Below are positions 7,577 through 14,626 of a DNA stretch of 46,989 nt, piece after piece. The DNA is from Candidatus Gastranaerophilales bacterium (GTDB lineage Bacteria; Cyanobacteriota; Vampirovibrionia; Gastranaerophilales; Gastranaerophilaceae), in contig CALUQN010000020.1 of NCBI GenBank assembly GCA_944322945.1, forward strand, positions 1-46,989, read 5' to 3'. Every line of letters starts with the position of its first letter. The first letter of the stretch is position 1. The notes under the pieces were generated by a model, which was not told where the DNA came from, ran no database searches, and saw nothing but the letters and a program-made list of their open reading frames with translations. The position numbers and the translations under genes were made by a program.

Positions 7577-8362
7577 CTATAAATCCATACTGCCTCTGCG
7601 GAGTCCCTCAATATCAAGAGTTATGTATCTAAACCCGATAGTCTTTAATTCTTTCGTTAATTTTTCACGCTGCGAAATAAAATCTTCAAACCTGTTTACA
7701 GGCAGTTCAATTCGTGCAACATCACCGTGGAGGCGAACGCGATTTTCAACAAAACCGGAACGCGCTAAAATATTTTCCGCTGATTTAACTTGTTCTATCA
7801 TACTGGTTGAAAGATGTGTGCCGTATGGAAATCTTGTTGCCAGACACGGTGTAGATGGTTTGTTATAAATTTCAAGCCCGATAGATTTAGCATAACTTCT
7901 TATTTCATCTTTTGTGATTTCAAATTTTGCAAACGGTGATATAATTCCTAGTTCTTCAATCGCCCTAAGCCCCGGACGGTATGTGTGCAGGTCATCGTAA
8001 TTTGTCCCGTCAATTATATTTTTGATATTGTGTGCAGAAGCATAATTTTTAATTTCTGTGAAAAACTTTTTCTTGCAATGGTAACATCTATCTTTCGGGT
8101 TGTTTGCAATAATTTCGTCATCCAGCATATTCAGCGAAATTACCACGTGTTTTATGCCGGCTTCTTCACAGAAATGTTGTGTAAATTCAATTTCTTCTTC
8201 GGTTTGAAACTCCGATACAAAAGTCAGAGCAGTTACGTTCAAATTATTGCACAGCCAAAGTAGCAGTGCACTATCTATGCCTCCTGAAAAAGCAAGGCAA
8301 ATACCTTGCTTTTCCAGAGTTGACAAATAATCTTTTAAACGCTCAAATTTATTATTTTTCAT
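7577..8362 (-). CDS. larE: LarE, sulfur insertase of nickel-pincer nucleotide synthesis
   Basis: An ATP-pyrophosphatase-type enzyme that adenylates the pyridinium dicarboxylate intermediate and inserts sulfur to make the pincer thiocarboxylates. The PP-loop is SGGIDS at residues 26-31. Three cysteines stand out: Cys93 and Cys96 (RCYHCKKKFF) and Cys173 (STPCLATRFPYG). Known LarEs are of two kinds: one sacrifices the single Cys at the position of Cys173, the other uses three Cys to hold a 4Fe-4S cluster that carries the sulfur. This sequence fits the cluster type (inference). It is the last gene of the minus-strand lar set, overlapping the transporter gene by 11 bp. 261 residues, typical. Confidence 0.92.
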   Translation of the reverse strand: MKNNKFERLKDYLSTLEKQGICLAFSGGIDSALLLWLCNNLNVTALTFVSEFQTEEEIEFTQHFCEEAGIKHVVISLNMLDDEIIANNPKDRCYHCKKKFFTEIKNYASAHNIKNIIDGTNYDDLHTYRPGLRAIEELGIISPFAKFEITKDEIRSYAKSIGLEIYNKPSTPCLATRFPYGTHLSTSMIEQVKSAENILARSGFVENRVRLHGDVARIELPVNRFEDFISQREKLTKELKTIGFRYITLDIEGLRRGSMDL

Positions 8363-9260
8363 AAGCTTCCGATTTTTTGTTTGTAAGAATTATGCAAGCC
8401 GCATACATAACTGCAGCAACAGCCAAAAGCCCTAAAATATTTGCGGGTATTGCAGGAATTTGTGAGAGAATTGCAGTTTTTGCCTGAATAATTTCCGACA
8501 AATTGTAGAAATATCCTTGGGTTTGCTCAACAAAAGATTCTGACATGTTAAGCAAAGACCACTCTAGTCCGTCAGGTTTTGTTGAGGCATATTGTGAAAT
8601 AAAACCTGCAAGAATTAAAGCCAATCCGCTTATACTATATGAAAACTTTTTAGATATCGCAGTCTTGTTGGCAATAACAATAACTGCCGCGGTAAAGATT
8701 CCTTCAATAATACCTATTGCAAAGTGGATGCTCTGCATAAGGCTTGCAAACATTGCAAAATTTGATGTAGAACCAGAAATAAAAGATTCAATAACAACAG
8801 CAATCGAGCCTAATTGTAATGCTGCAATTGATGCTAATATCGCGCCTGTGACAGGTCTTTTTCTGTCAGCAAGCGGTTTGTAAATAAGCGGGTAAGCCGC
8901 AAAACAAGCCAGTATGCCCATGTTGAAAATATTACATCCAAGCGCCATCAATCCGCCGTCAGCAAAGAATAATGCCTGCACAAGTAAAATTCCGCAAATC
9001 GCAAGAAATCCGGTGTAAGGCCCTAAAAGTGCCGCAAGTAAAACCGCACCTACAATGTGCCCGCTTGAGCCTGTTGTAGGAATTGAAAAATTAATCATCT
9101 GTAGTGCAAACACAAATGATGTGAGCGCCACTGCCGGCAATATGCTGTCTTTTGTAAAATCTTTTTTTGCTTTTTTAAACGCCCAAACTGCCATTGCTCC
9201 GGCTGCAACGAGCATCGGAATTCCGGTGACCGGACATATAATTGAATTTCCTAAGTGCAT
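8352..9260 (-). CDS. CbiM/NikM-type nickel transporter with C-terminal NikN domain (LarMN)
   Basis: A 302-residue ECF-type transport component whose N-terminal His2 (MHLGN) is the metal-binding residue of the CbiM/NikM family. Several membrane spans follow. The motif SIPTTGSSGHIVGA near residues 59-72 and the GGLMALGCNIFNMG segment match NikM. After residue 225 comes the NikN-like PDGLEW box and a last membrane span, so M and N parts are fused. The position between larC and larE strongly suggests nickel as substrate. No ATPase or T-subunit gene is adjacent, so those parts must be elsewhere or shared. AAGGAGG precedes the ATG. Confidence 0.9.
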   Translation of the reverse strand: MHLGNSIICPVTGIPMLVAAGAMAVWAFKKAKKDFTKDSILPAVALTSFVFALQMINFSIPTTGSSGHIVGAVLLAALLGPYTGFLAICGILLVQALFFADGGLMALGCNIFNMGILACFAAYPLIYKPLADRKRPVTGAILASIAALQLGSIAVVIESFISGSTSNFAMFASLMQSIHFAIGIIEGIFTAAVIVIANKTAISKKFSYSISGLALILAGFISQYASTKPDGLEWSLLNMSESFVEQTQGYFYNLSEIIQAKTAILSQIPAIPANILGLLAVAAVMYAACIILTNKKSEAYEK

Positions 9261-9278
9261 TTTGATACCTCCTTTTTA

Positions 9279-10037
9279 TTATTTTATTATCATTACTCTC
9301 AAAAATGGGTTTTCATATTTCCTTTTACCTGCTCCGTAGCCGATTTTTTCTATAACAAATTCCTCAGGCAGTTTTTCTCCTGTATAAAGTGCAGCAACGA
9401 TTGCCGCACCTGTCGGTGTAACCATTTCTCCGTCATTATCTGTAATTTTTAGCGGTAATTTATAAGCGGATGCTATCTCACAAACCGCAGGAACAGGAAC
9501 TGGAAGTTTTCCGTGCTGGCATGTTACAAATCCCTGCCCTTCTGTTAATGTTGAAAAATAAACCTTTTCCGGATTCAAATCATCAAACAAAACCGCAAAA
9601 CTCACGATGTCTGCGATTGAATCAATCGCGCCGACTTCATGAAAATGTACATCCTTGATATCTTTGCCGTGCACTTTGCTTTCTGCTTGCGCAACTATTT
9701 GGAATATTTTTTTTGCGAGAGTTTTTGCGCTCTCTGTTGTGTCAGCCCTGTCAATAATCTCATTTACATCATCAAGGTTTCTGTGCTCGTGGTGGTGATG
9801 TTCTGTACAATCGTGGTTATGATGGTGCTCGTGATGATGTTCAGGTAAAATTACATCAAAGTCAGTCGCTCTGATTGCATTTATATTAACCTCTGAAATT
9901 TTATAGGTGAATTCATTCTGTAAGTTCATTGATTGTAAGGCTTTATCAAGTTTTTCACGCGATGCCCCCAAATCCAACAGTGCCGCAACTGACATATCAC
10001 CGGAAATTCCTGACTTGCATTCAAAATATAAATTCAT
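9279..10037 (-). CDS. larC: LarC1-only nickel chelatase of pincer cofactor synthesis
   Basis: LarC inserts nickel into the pincer nucleotide. The 252-residue protein starts MNLYFECKSGISGDM, as in the family, has a His-rich metal loop (residues 67-85, with HHHEHHHNHD and EHHHHEH) and VHFHEVGAIDSIADI near 130. VTPTGAAIV follows in the last third. It stops after NPFLRVMIIK, the point where LarC1 ends and full-length proteins (about 400 residues) go on into the CTP-binding LarC2 domain. Only 18 bp separate its stop from the transporter ATG, so LarC2 is absent here rather than frameshifted. larB precedes it by 2 bp. Confidence 0.92.
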   Translation of the reverse strand: MNLYFECKSGISGDMSVAALLDLGASREKLDKALQSMNLQNEFTYKISEVNINAIRATDFDVILPEHHHEHHHNHDCTEHHHHEHRNLDDVNEIIDRADTTESAKTLAKKIFQIVAQAESKVHGKDIKDVHFHEVGAIDSIADIVSFAVLFDDLNPEKVYFSTLTEGQGFVTCQHGKLPVPVPAVCEIASAYKLPLKITDNDGEMVTPTGAAIVAALYTGEKLPEEFVIEKIGYGAGKRKYENPFLRVMIIK

Positions 10038-10039
10038 AA

Positions 10040-10723
10040 TTATTTCCCCTCAATTTTTCTGTTAATCTGATTTGCGCTGTACCCTGCGTTGAAACCATTA
10101 TCAATATTCACAACGGTTATTCCTTCGGCACAGGAATTCAGCATTGTAAGCAGTGCAGAAAGCCCGTTAAATGACGCGCCGTAGCCGACGGATGTCGGCA
10201 CAGCTATAACCGGAATATCCACAAGTCCTGCGATAATTCCGCCGAGCGCTCCCTCCATTCCTGCAACAGCTATTACAATATTTGCCTTTCTTATATCGTC
10301 AATTTTGTCGAACAATCTGTGGATTCCGGCAACACCTACATCGTAATACCTTTTTACTCTGCTTCCGTAAAATTCCGCAACAGCTGCAGCCTCCTCAGCA
10401 ACAGGTATATCCCCTGTTCCGCCTGTGCATATAGCGACCTCGCCAACCCGTTCAATTTTATTTTGTATTAAGGTGATGACCCTTGCTTTTTCATTATATT
10501 CAGCATCATTTATAACTTTATGCACAGCTTCATATTGTTCTTTGCTTGCGCGTGTGCCGATTACGTTTTGTCCGCTTGCTTTAAATTTTGAAAATATTTC
10601 AATCAGCTGTTCAGGCGTTTTGCATTCGCAAAAAACAGCTTCTGAAAAACCTCGTCTTTTTTGACGTTCGATATCTAACTTTGCAAAATCTATATCAATA
10701 TATTTATTACTCTCTTTTTCCAT
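10040..10723 (-). CDS. larB: LarB, nicotinate-adenine-dinucleotide carboxylase/hydrolase
   Basis: First enzyme of nickel-pincer nucleotide synthesis: carboxylates the pyridinium ring of NaAD and cleaves the phosphoanhydride. The 227-residue protein has the N-terminal FAKLDIERQKRRGFSEAVF segment and the PurE-like core with CTGGTGDIPVAEEAA, DVGVAGIHRL, GMEGALGG and PTSVGYGASF. Length is typical. The ATG has no convincing Shine-Dalgarno; a -10-like TAGGAT ends 6 nt before it, behind a 19-bp spacer and TTGACA (10755-10760). larB therefore probably starts its own regulated, leaderless transcript as well as receiving readthrough from tatC 53 bp upstream. Confidence 0.94.
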   Translation of the reverse strand: MEKESNKYIDIDFAKLDIERQKRRGFSEAVFCECKTPEQLIEIFSKFKASGQNVIGTRASKEQYEAVHKVINDAEYNEKARVITLIQNKIERVGEVAICTGGTGDIPVAEEAAAVAEFYGSRVKRYYDVGVAGIHRLFDKIDDIRKANIVIAVAGMEGALGGIIAGLVDIPVIAVPTSVGYGASFNGLSALLTMLNSCAEGITVVNIDNGFNAGYSANQINRKIEGK

Positions 10724-10729
10724 AATTTT

Positions 10730-10760
10730 ATCCTATCACCTGGAGGCAGCTCTATGTCAA
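10730..10760 (-). promoter_or_regulatory. MerR-type regulated promoter of larB
   Basis: On the minus strand, TTGACA (10755-10760), 19-bp spacer, TAGGAT (10730-10735). The spacer holds the partial dyad ACATAGAG-CTGC-CTCCAGGT. Overlong 19-20 bp spacers carrying a dyad are the hallmark of promoters twisted open by MerR-family activators. It shares TTGACATAGA and 17 of the next 26 bases with the element at 14502-14532. No MerR gene is in the window. Confidence 0.6.
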
Positions 10761-10776
10761 TACATCGTTTTAACCA

Positions 10777-11493
10777 TTATTTGCACCCTCGTGAAAACAA
10801 AAGACCTAGTTCAAACAAAAGATAAGTCGGAGTGAACAAAAGAACCTGGCTCAATACATCAGGCGGTGTCAAAATTGCCGCAATTATCAATAAAATCACG
10901 ACAACATAAGGTCTTTTGTCACTTATTGTTTTATAATCAACTATCCCGTATTTGATTAGAGCATGTGTCAAAAGCGGCATCTGAAACATTAAACCGAATA
11001 CAACCGCCATCCACAAAGAAAGTGTAACTACATTTGAAATTCCAAATACTGCCTGAATGTTCGGAGTGGCAAAACTTATACCGAATTTTATTATCAAAGG
11101 CAAAATTACAAATACACAAAACGCAACCCCGAGATTAAACAAAAATGTCGACAAGAACACTATTGATTTGATGAATTTTCTTTCGTTATCGTAGAGTGCC
11201 GGTACTACAAAATCCCATATTTTTTTCATTATATACGGGAAGCAAATGATAATATCAATCACAACCGCAGTTTTAATCTGGATTATGAAAACTTCCGTAG
11301 GGGAAAAATAATTAAGCATAACATTGCTGTCCGCGATAATTATTTTTATAAGCCAGTCCAGAGCTTTAGGCGCCAGGAAAAGTGCAGGCAGCAACCCGAC
11401 TGCAAGTGATGTAAAACACCTGAGCAAAGTCTCCCGCAAAGCTTCCAGATGTGATATCAGAGTTTCGTTGTCTTGTTCTTCTTCCTTCTGCAT
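10777..11493 (-). CDS. tatC: Twin-arginine translocase subunit TatC
   Basis: The six-span membrane receptor that reads the twin-arginine signal of folded, often cofactor-bearing proteins. The 238-residue protein has the N-terminal ETLISHLEALRETLLRC (TatC signature HLxELR-like), FSPTEVFIIQIKTA after the first span, and the conserved periplasmic FVVPALYDNERKF segment. LTPPDVLSQ follows before the last spans. It lies 8 bp after tatA, and both lie directly downstream of two genes that carry twin-arginine motifs, so these are the likely local substrates. Confidence 0.95.
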   Translation of the reverse strand: MQKEEEQDNETLISHLEALRETLLRCFTSLAVGLLPALFLAPKALDWLIKIIIADSNVMLNYFSPTEVFIIQIKTAVVIDIIICFPYIMKKIWDFVVPALYDNERKFIKSIVFLSTFLFNLGVAFCVFVILPLIIKFGISFATPNIQAVFGISNVVTLSLWMAVVFGLMFQMPLLTHALIKYGIVDYKTISDKRPYVVVILLIIAAILTPPDVLSQVLLFTPTYLLFELGLLFSRGCK

Positions 11494-11501
11494 AAAATCC
11501 T

Positions 11502-11735
11502 CTATACCTGCGGATTTTTTATATCATCTTTAAGCTGATATTCCTGCGGTTTTTCAGCAGAATCCTCCAGTGCTTCTTTCAGGTCGTTAGCTTCTTTTTT
11601 GAATATTTCTTTTGCTTTTTTATATTCGTAAGATGCACGCCCGAATGCACGCGCAAGCTCAGGAATTCGTTTCCCTCCAAACAACAGAAGGGCTACGATT
11701 AAAATCAGCATAATTTCTGTTATACCAATGGACAT
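11502..11735 (-). CDS. tatA: Twin-arginine translocase subunit TatA
   Basis: Forms the transient protein-conducting assembly of the Tat system. The 77-residue protein has one N-terminal span (ITEIMLILIVALLLFG), the FGGKRIPELARAFGRA hinge and amphipathic helix, then a charged tail. No separate TatB is present, so this is a minimal TatA-TatC system of the kind found in many Gram-positive bacteria. It lies 25 bp after the polyferredoxin gene and has an AAGGAGA-type ribosome site. Confidence 0.94.
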   Translation of the reverse strand: MSIGITEIMLILIVALLLFGGKRIPELARAFGRASYEYKKAKEIFKKEANDLKEALEDSAEKPQEYQLKDDIKNPQV

Positions 11736-11760
11736 TATTTTCTCCTTTAATTCAAATTTA

Positions 11761-13041
11761 TTATATCATTTTTTGTTCTGTTACGGCAAATATATCAATG
11801 GCACCTGTCGGACAGGCGGCTTTACATTTTCCGCACCCTATACATTTCAGTCCGTTGAGACTTACGCTTCCGTCAGAAAGTCTTGTAATTGCACTTGCCG
11901 GGCATTCAAATGAACAAATTCCGCATTTGCTGCATTTTTCAGAATTTATTGCTGCCATTCCTATGCGTGTCTTTTGTTTTTCTTCAAGTGATATTTTCTT
12001 TATTGCGCCGGACGGGCAGACTTTTGAGCACTCATTGCAATCGTATTTGCAGAATTTTTCTCCTTTTGTATAGTCAATATGGACAGTCGGGAATTTTTCG
12101 TCTGCATTTGTGAGAATTTTATTCGGGCAGTTTTCAACACACAGGTTGCAGTTCAGACATTTGTTGAACATTCTGTTTTCGCTGACAGCACCGGGAGGCA
12201 GAATAATATCTCTGAATTTTTTCATTGTTTTATCTGCTATTTCAACCCCTGCTTTTAAAGCTCCGCCAAGCATTACAAACGCAGCTGTCGTCCAGATGAA
12301 ATTTCGTCTTCCTATGTTAAATTTCACCGGCACTTTGGGCGGTATGCCATAATGAACGCCACCTTTTTTGCATGCGCCAAGACACTTCAAACATTTTATA
12401 CAAGTTTCATTATCAACTAATTTTTCATCTTTATTTATGCAGCCTGACGGGCAGTTTTTTGCACACAAACCGCACGATACGCACATATCATTATCCAAAT
12501 ATATTTTGAATAATGAAAACTTTGAAATAAGTCCGAGTACTGCCCCTGCCGGGCAAATATTTGTACAGAAAAATCTGTTTTTGAAAAATACTATAGCAAG
12601 AACCGTTAAAGCTACGGTAATCCCGAAAACAGAACAGCTCACAGCTGAACCGAAAATTGTATAAGGATCAATATATCTGACCGCAATAGCAGAACCGCCT
12701 ATCAGTACCCCGAAAGTCAGCGCGGCTATAATGTATTTAAAGCCGAAACTTTTTTGCGGTTTATTTTCTTTTTTTCTGAACAAAATCGCTGCAAATTCCT
12801 GCAAAATTCCGAACGGACAAATCGTTGAACAGTATATCCGTCCGAATATAAGAGTAACTGCTATCACAATCAAAAATAATACCAGTGCAGCTAATGAAAA
12901 ATCACAAATTACTCTCCCTAGCAGTGGAGTGAACTGAACATCTAAAAACTTAACCGGATAAAATATGCCGCACACAGCAAGTATTGAAAGTAACAAAATA
13001 ATACCTGCAATAGTTAATCTTATATAATAAAATTTTTTCAT
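11761..13041 (-). CDS. Fused NapH-NapG-type membrane polyferredoxin
   Basis: A 426-residue membrane iron-sulfur protein. Residues 1-180 hold about four spans and the two CxxxCPxG boxes of NapH (CSTICPFG at 71, CTNICPAG at 159). Two cytoplasmic-type 4Fe-4S motifs follow (from Cys187 and Cys214). Then comes an internal twin-arginine segment, IGRRNFIWTTAAF (243-255), a hydrophobic stretch, and four more 4Fe-4S motifs (from Cys295, Cys331, Cys370 and Cys400). Two plus four clusters is what separate NapH and NapG carry, so this is a natural NapH-NapG fusion. NapGH oxidises quinol and passes electrons across the membrane. No NapA is present. The gene begins 2 bp after the aldo/keto reductase, its likely partner. 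Confidence 0.85.
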   Translation of the reverse strand: MKKFYYIRLTIAGIILLLSILAVCGIFYPVKFLDVQFTPLLGRVICDFSLAALVLFLIVIAVTLIFGRIYCSTICPFGILQEFAAILFRKKENKPQKSFGFKYIIAALTFGVLIGGSAIAVRYIDPYTIFGSAVSCSVFGITVALTVLAIVFFKNRFFCTNICPAGAVLGLISKFSLFKIYLDNDMCVSCGLCAKNCPSGCINKDEKLVDNETCIKCLKCLGACKKGGVHYGIPPKVPVKFNIGRRNFIWTTAAFVMLGGALKAGVEIADKTMKKFRDIILPPGAVSENRMFNKCLNCNLCVENCPNKILTNADEKFPTVHIDYTKGEKFCKYDCNECSKVCPSGAIKKISLEEKQKTRIGMAAINSEKCSKCGICSFECPASAITRLSDGSVSLNGLKCIGCGKCKAACPTGAIDIFAVTEQKMI

Positions 13042-13043
13042 AT

Positions 13044-14264
13044 TTAACCTAACGCTTTTACCTCTGAATCAATTTTCTTCAACAATTCAGGAATGTTCAG
13101 AGCCTGCGGGCAGTTTTTGTTGCACAAGCCGCAATGGATACATTTGTCAGCTTTTTCGCCATCATCCAGTGAATTATAATACATAGAAAACTGCATCTTG
13201 CTTCCCGAGACTTTGTATTGGTTATAAAGTGAAAAAATTGCTGGAATATTAATTTCGCGCGGGCAGACTTCCATACAGTACTTGCACGCTGTGCAATTGA
13301 TTTCCCCTTGTGATTGGATAATCTTTGCGATTTCATCAGCTGTTGCAATTTCTTTTTCATCCATATCTTTGTAATTTATAAAGGTTTGAATGTTTTCTTT
13401 AACTTGCTGGAGATTACTCATCCCGCTCAAAACCGTCACAACATTTTGTCTGCTGGCTGCCCATCTCAAACCGAATGCAGCAGGAGTTGTGTCAGGGTAA
13501 TTTTCTTTGAGTTTTGCCAGTGCCTTGTTGCTCAAATTAACCAGACCGCCGCCGCGCAAAGGTTCCATTACCGTGACGGGTATCCCTTTTGCCTGAACTA
13601 TATCATATTGTTCGTGGGCTTTTACCACATCCCAATCCAGATAATTTATCTGCAATTGTGCAAAATCCCATTTATGGTCTTTCACAACTTCTCTCAAAAT
13701 TTCAGGAGTTCCGTGGAATGAAAAACCGAGATATTTGAATTTTCCCTCTTGTTTCAACTTCAAAAGCTCTTCATACATCTCAACCTGTTTATAAGTATCA
13801 AAAGATGTCTTGTTAATATTATGCGCCATATAAAAATCAAAATGGTCAACCTGACATTTTTTCAACTGCTCATCAAATATTTTTCTGACATCTGCACGGC
13901 TGTTCATCTTATATATAGGACTTTTGTCTGCGAGGATAAAGTCTTCACGTTTGTATTTTTTTAGAACTTTACCAATAGCAATTTCGGATTTAGCATCAAC
14001 ATACATATATGCTGTGTCAAAATAATTTGCACCGTGCTGCATACAGTATTCAACCATTCTGTCTAATTCCATCATATCAATTTCATCGCCGCGCATAGGA
14101 AGACGCATACACCCTAAAGCAAGCAGCGGCACTTCTATATCTTTGTATTTTCTTCTGACTACCTGATTTTCAGAGCGGATTAATTTTTTTTCGCCGCATC
14201 CTGATAAAAGTGCTGCCCCGCCGACTGCAAGTGCTGAATTGATTATAAATTCTCTTCGTTTCAT
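13044..14264 (-). CDS. Tat-exported lipoprotein aldo/keto reductase with two 4Fe-4S clusters
   Basis: 406 residues from the ATG at 14264, chosen because AGAGGG lies 9 nt upstream and because it yields an exact Tat signal: MKRREFIINSALAVGGAALLSGC, with the twin arginine at 3-4 and a lipobox Cys23. A longer frame to 14393 would bury this signal. The reductase barrel carries the AKR tetrad Asp83, Tyr88, Lys114, His148. The C-terminus has two ferredoxin motifs, Cys324/327/330/334 and Cys375/378/381/385. Most AKRs use cytoplasmic NADPH, which is absent outside the membrane. The adjacent NapHG fusion could feed electrons instead (inference). Substrate unknown. Confidence 0.88.
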   Translation of the reverse strand: MKRREFIINSALAVGGAALLSGCGEKKLIRSENQVVRRKYKDIEVPLLALGCMRLPMRGDEIDMMELDRMVEYCMQHGANYFDTAYMYVDAKSEIAIGKVLKKYKREDFILADKSPIYKMNSRADVRKIFDEQLKKCQVDHFDFYMAHNINKTSFDTYKQVEMYEELLKLKQEGKFKYLGFSFHGTPEILREVVKDHKWDFAQLQINYLDWDVVKAHEQYDIVQAKGIPVTVMEPLRGGGLVNLSNKALAKLKENYPDTTPAAFGLRWAASRQNVVTVLSGMSNLQQVKENIQTFINYKDMDEKEIATADEIAKIIQSQGEINCTACKYCMEVCPREINIPAIFSLYNQYKVSGSKMQFSMYYNSLDDGEKADKCIHCGLCNKNCPQALNIPELLKKIDSEVKALG

Positions 14265-14276
14265 ATTTATTTTCCC

Positions 14277-14487
14277 TCTTTTTTCATCACTACTTCCTAA
14301 TATTCGCATGGTCGCTTTATTAGATTTTCGTATCCTTTCTCTGTCTTTTAGATGACGCTTTTTATCTGTCAATTCTTCTCTTTCTTTCATCACTACGTTC
14401 TAATATTCGTATTGCCGCTTTATTAGATTTTCGTATCCTTTTTTCTGTCTTTTAGATGACGCTTTTTATCTGTCAACTCTTCTCTTT
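14277..14487 (-). repeat. Two tandem ~104-bp copies in the leader of the reductase operon
   Basis: Two near-identical blocks repeat with a period of 103-104 bp; for example CATCACTAC occurs at 14285 and 14388, and GATGACGC at 14351 and 14455. They differ by a few substitutions and a one-base indel in an A-run. The copy nearest the gene is open in frame with it (charged, KEREELTDKKRHLK), but the distal copy is frameshifted, so the unit is more likely a DNA or RNA element than a protein. The gene's Shine-Dalgarno lies at the end of the proximal copy. Confidence 0.75.
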
Positions 14488-14501
14488 TTTAATACCATTA
14501 T

Positions 14502-14532
14502 ATCTTAATACTTGGAGCTTAGTCTATGTCAA
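14502..14532 (-). promoter_or_regulatory. MerR-type regulated promoter of the Tat reductase operon
   Basis: On the minus strand, TTGACA (14527-14532), 19-bp spacer, TAAGAT (14502-14507). The spacer contains ACATAGAC-TAAG-CTCCAAGT, a partial dyad. The element matches the larB promoter over TTGACATAGA and the CTCCA-GT half-site. The transcript would read through the tandem repeat into the reductase. An overlapping TATTAA at 16 bp is an alternative -10. Confidence 0.6.
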
Positions 14533-14552
14533 ATTTGTAAAAAATTATATGC

Positions 14553-14606
14553 AAAAAATCAACTTGCCATTATGCTTTTTTTAACAAAATAACAAGCTGA
14601 TTTTTT
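14553..14606 (-). terminator. Terminator of the GH13-like gene
   Basis: AAAAAATCAACTTG (14553-14566) pairs with CAAGCTGATTTTTT (14593-14606) over 14 bp with one wobble. On the minus strand the stem ends in a T-run, 20 bp after the stop codon at 14627. The 26-nt loop is long, which lowers certainty. Confidence 0.55.
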
Positions 14607-14626
14607 GAGAAAACTATTTGCACAAT

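Noticed and set aside
9261-9278. Programmed frameshift that would extend LarC into a LarC2 domain
   Set aside because: Only 18 bp separate the LarC stop from the next ATG, and the transporter fills the following sequence, so no LarC2 coding region exists here.
11761-13041. CcoG, RnfB or NosR as the identity of the polyferredoxin
   Set aside because: The two CxxxCPxG boxes, the 2+4 cluster count and the internal twin-arginine segment fit NapH fused to NapG better. No FMN or flavodoxin-type parts are seen.
14265-14393. Upstream in-frame extension of the aldo/keto reductase
   Set aside because: It would bury an exact Tat lipoprotein signal and has no ribosome site, while the ATG at 14264 has AGAGGG. 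The extension lies in the tandem leader repeat.
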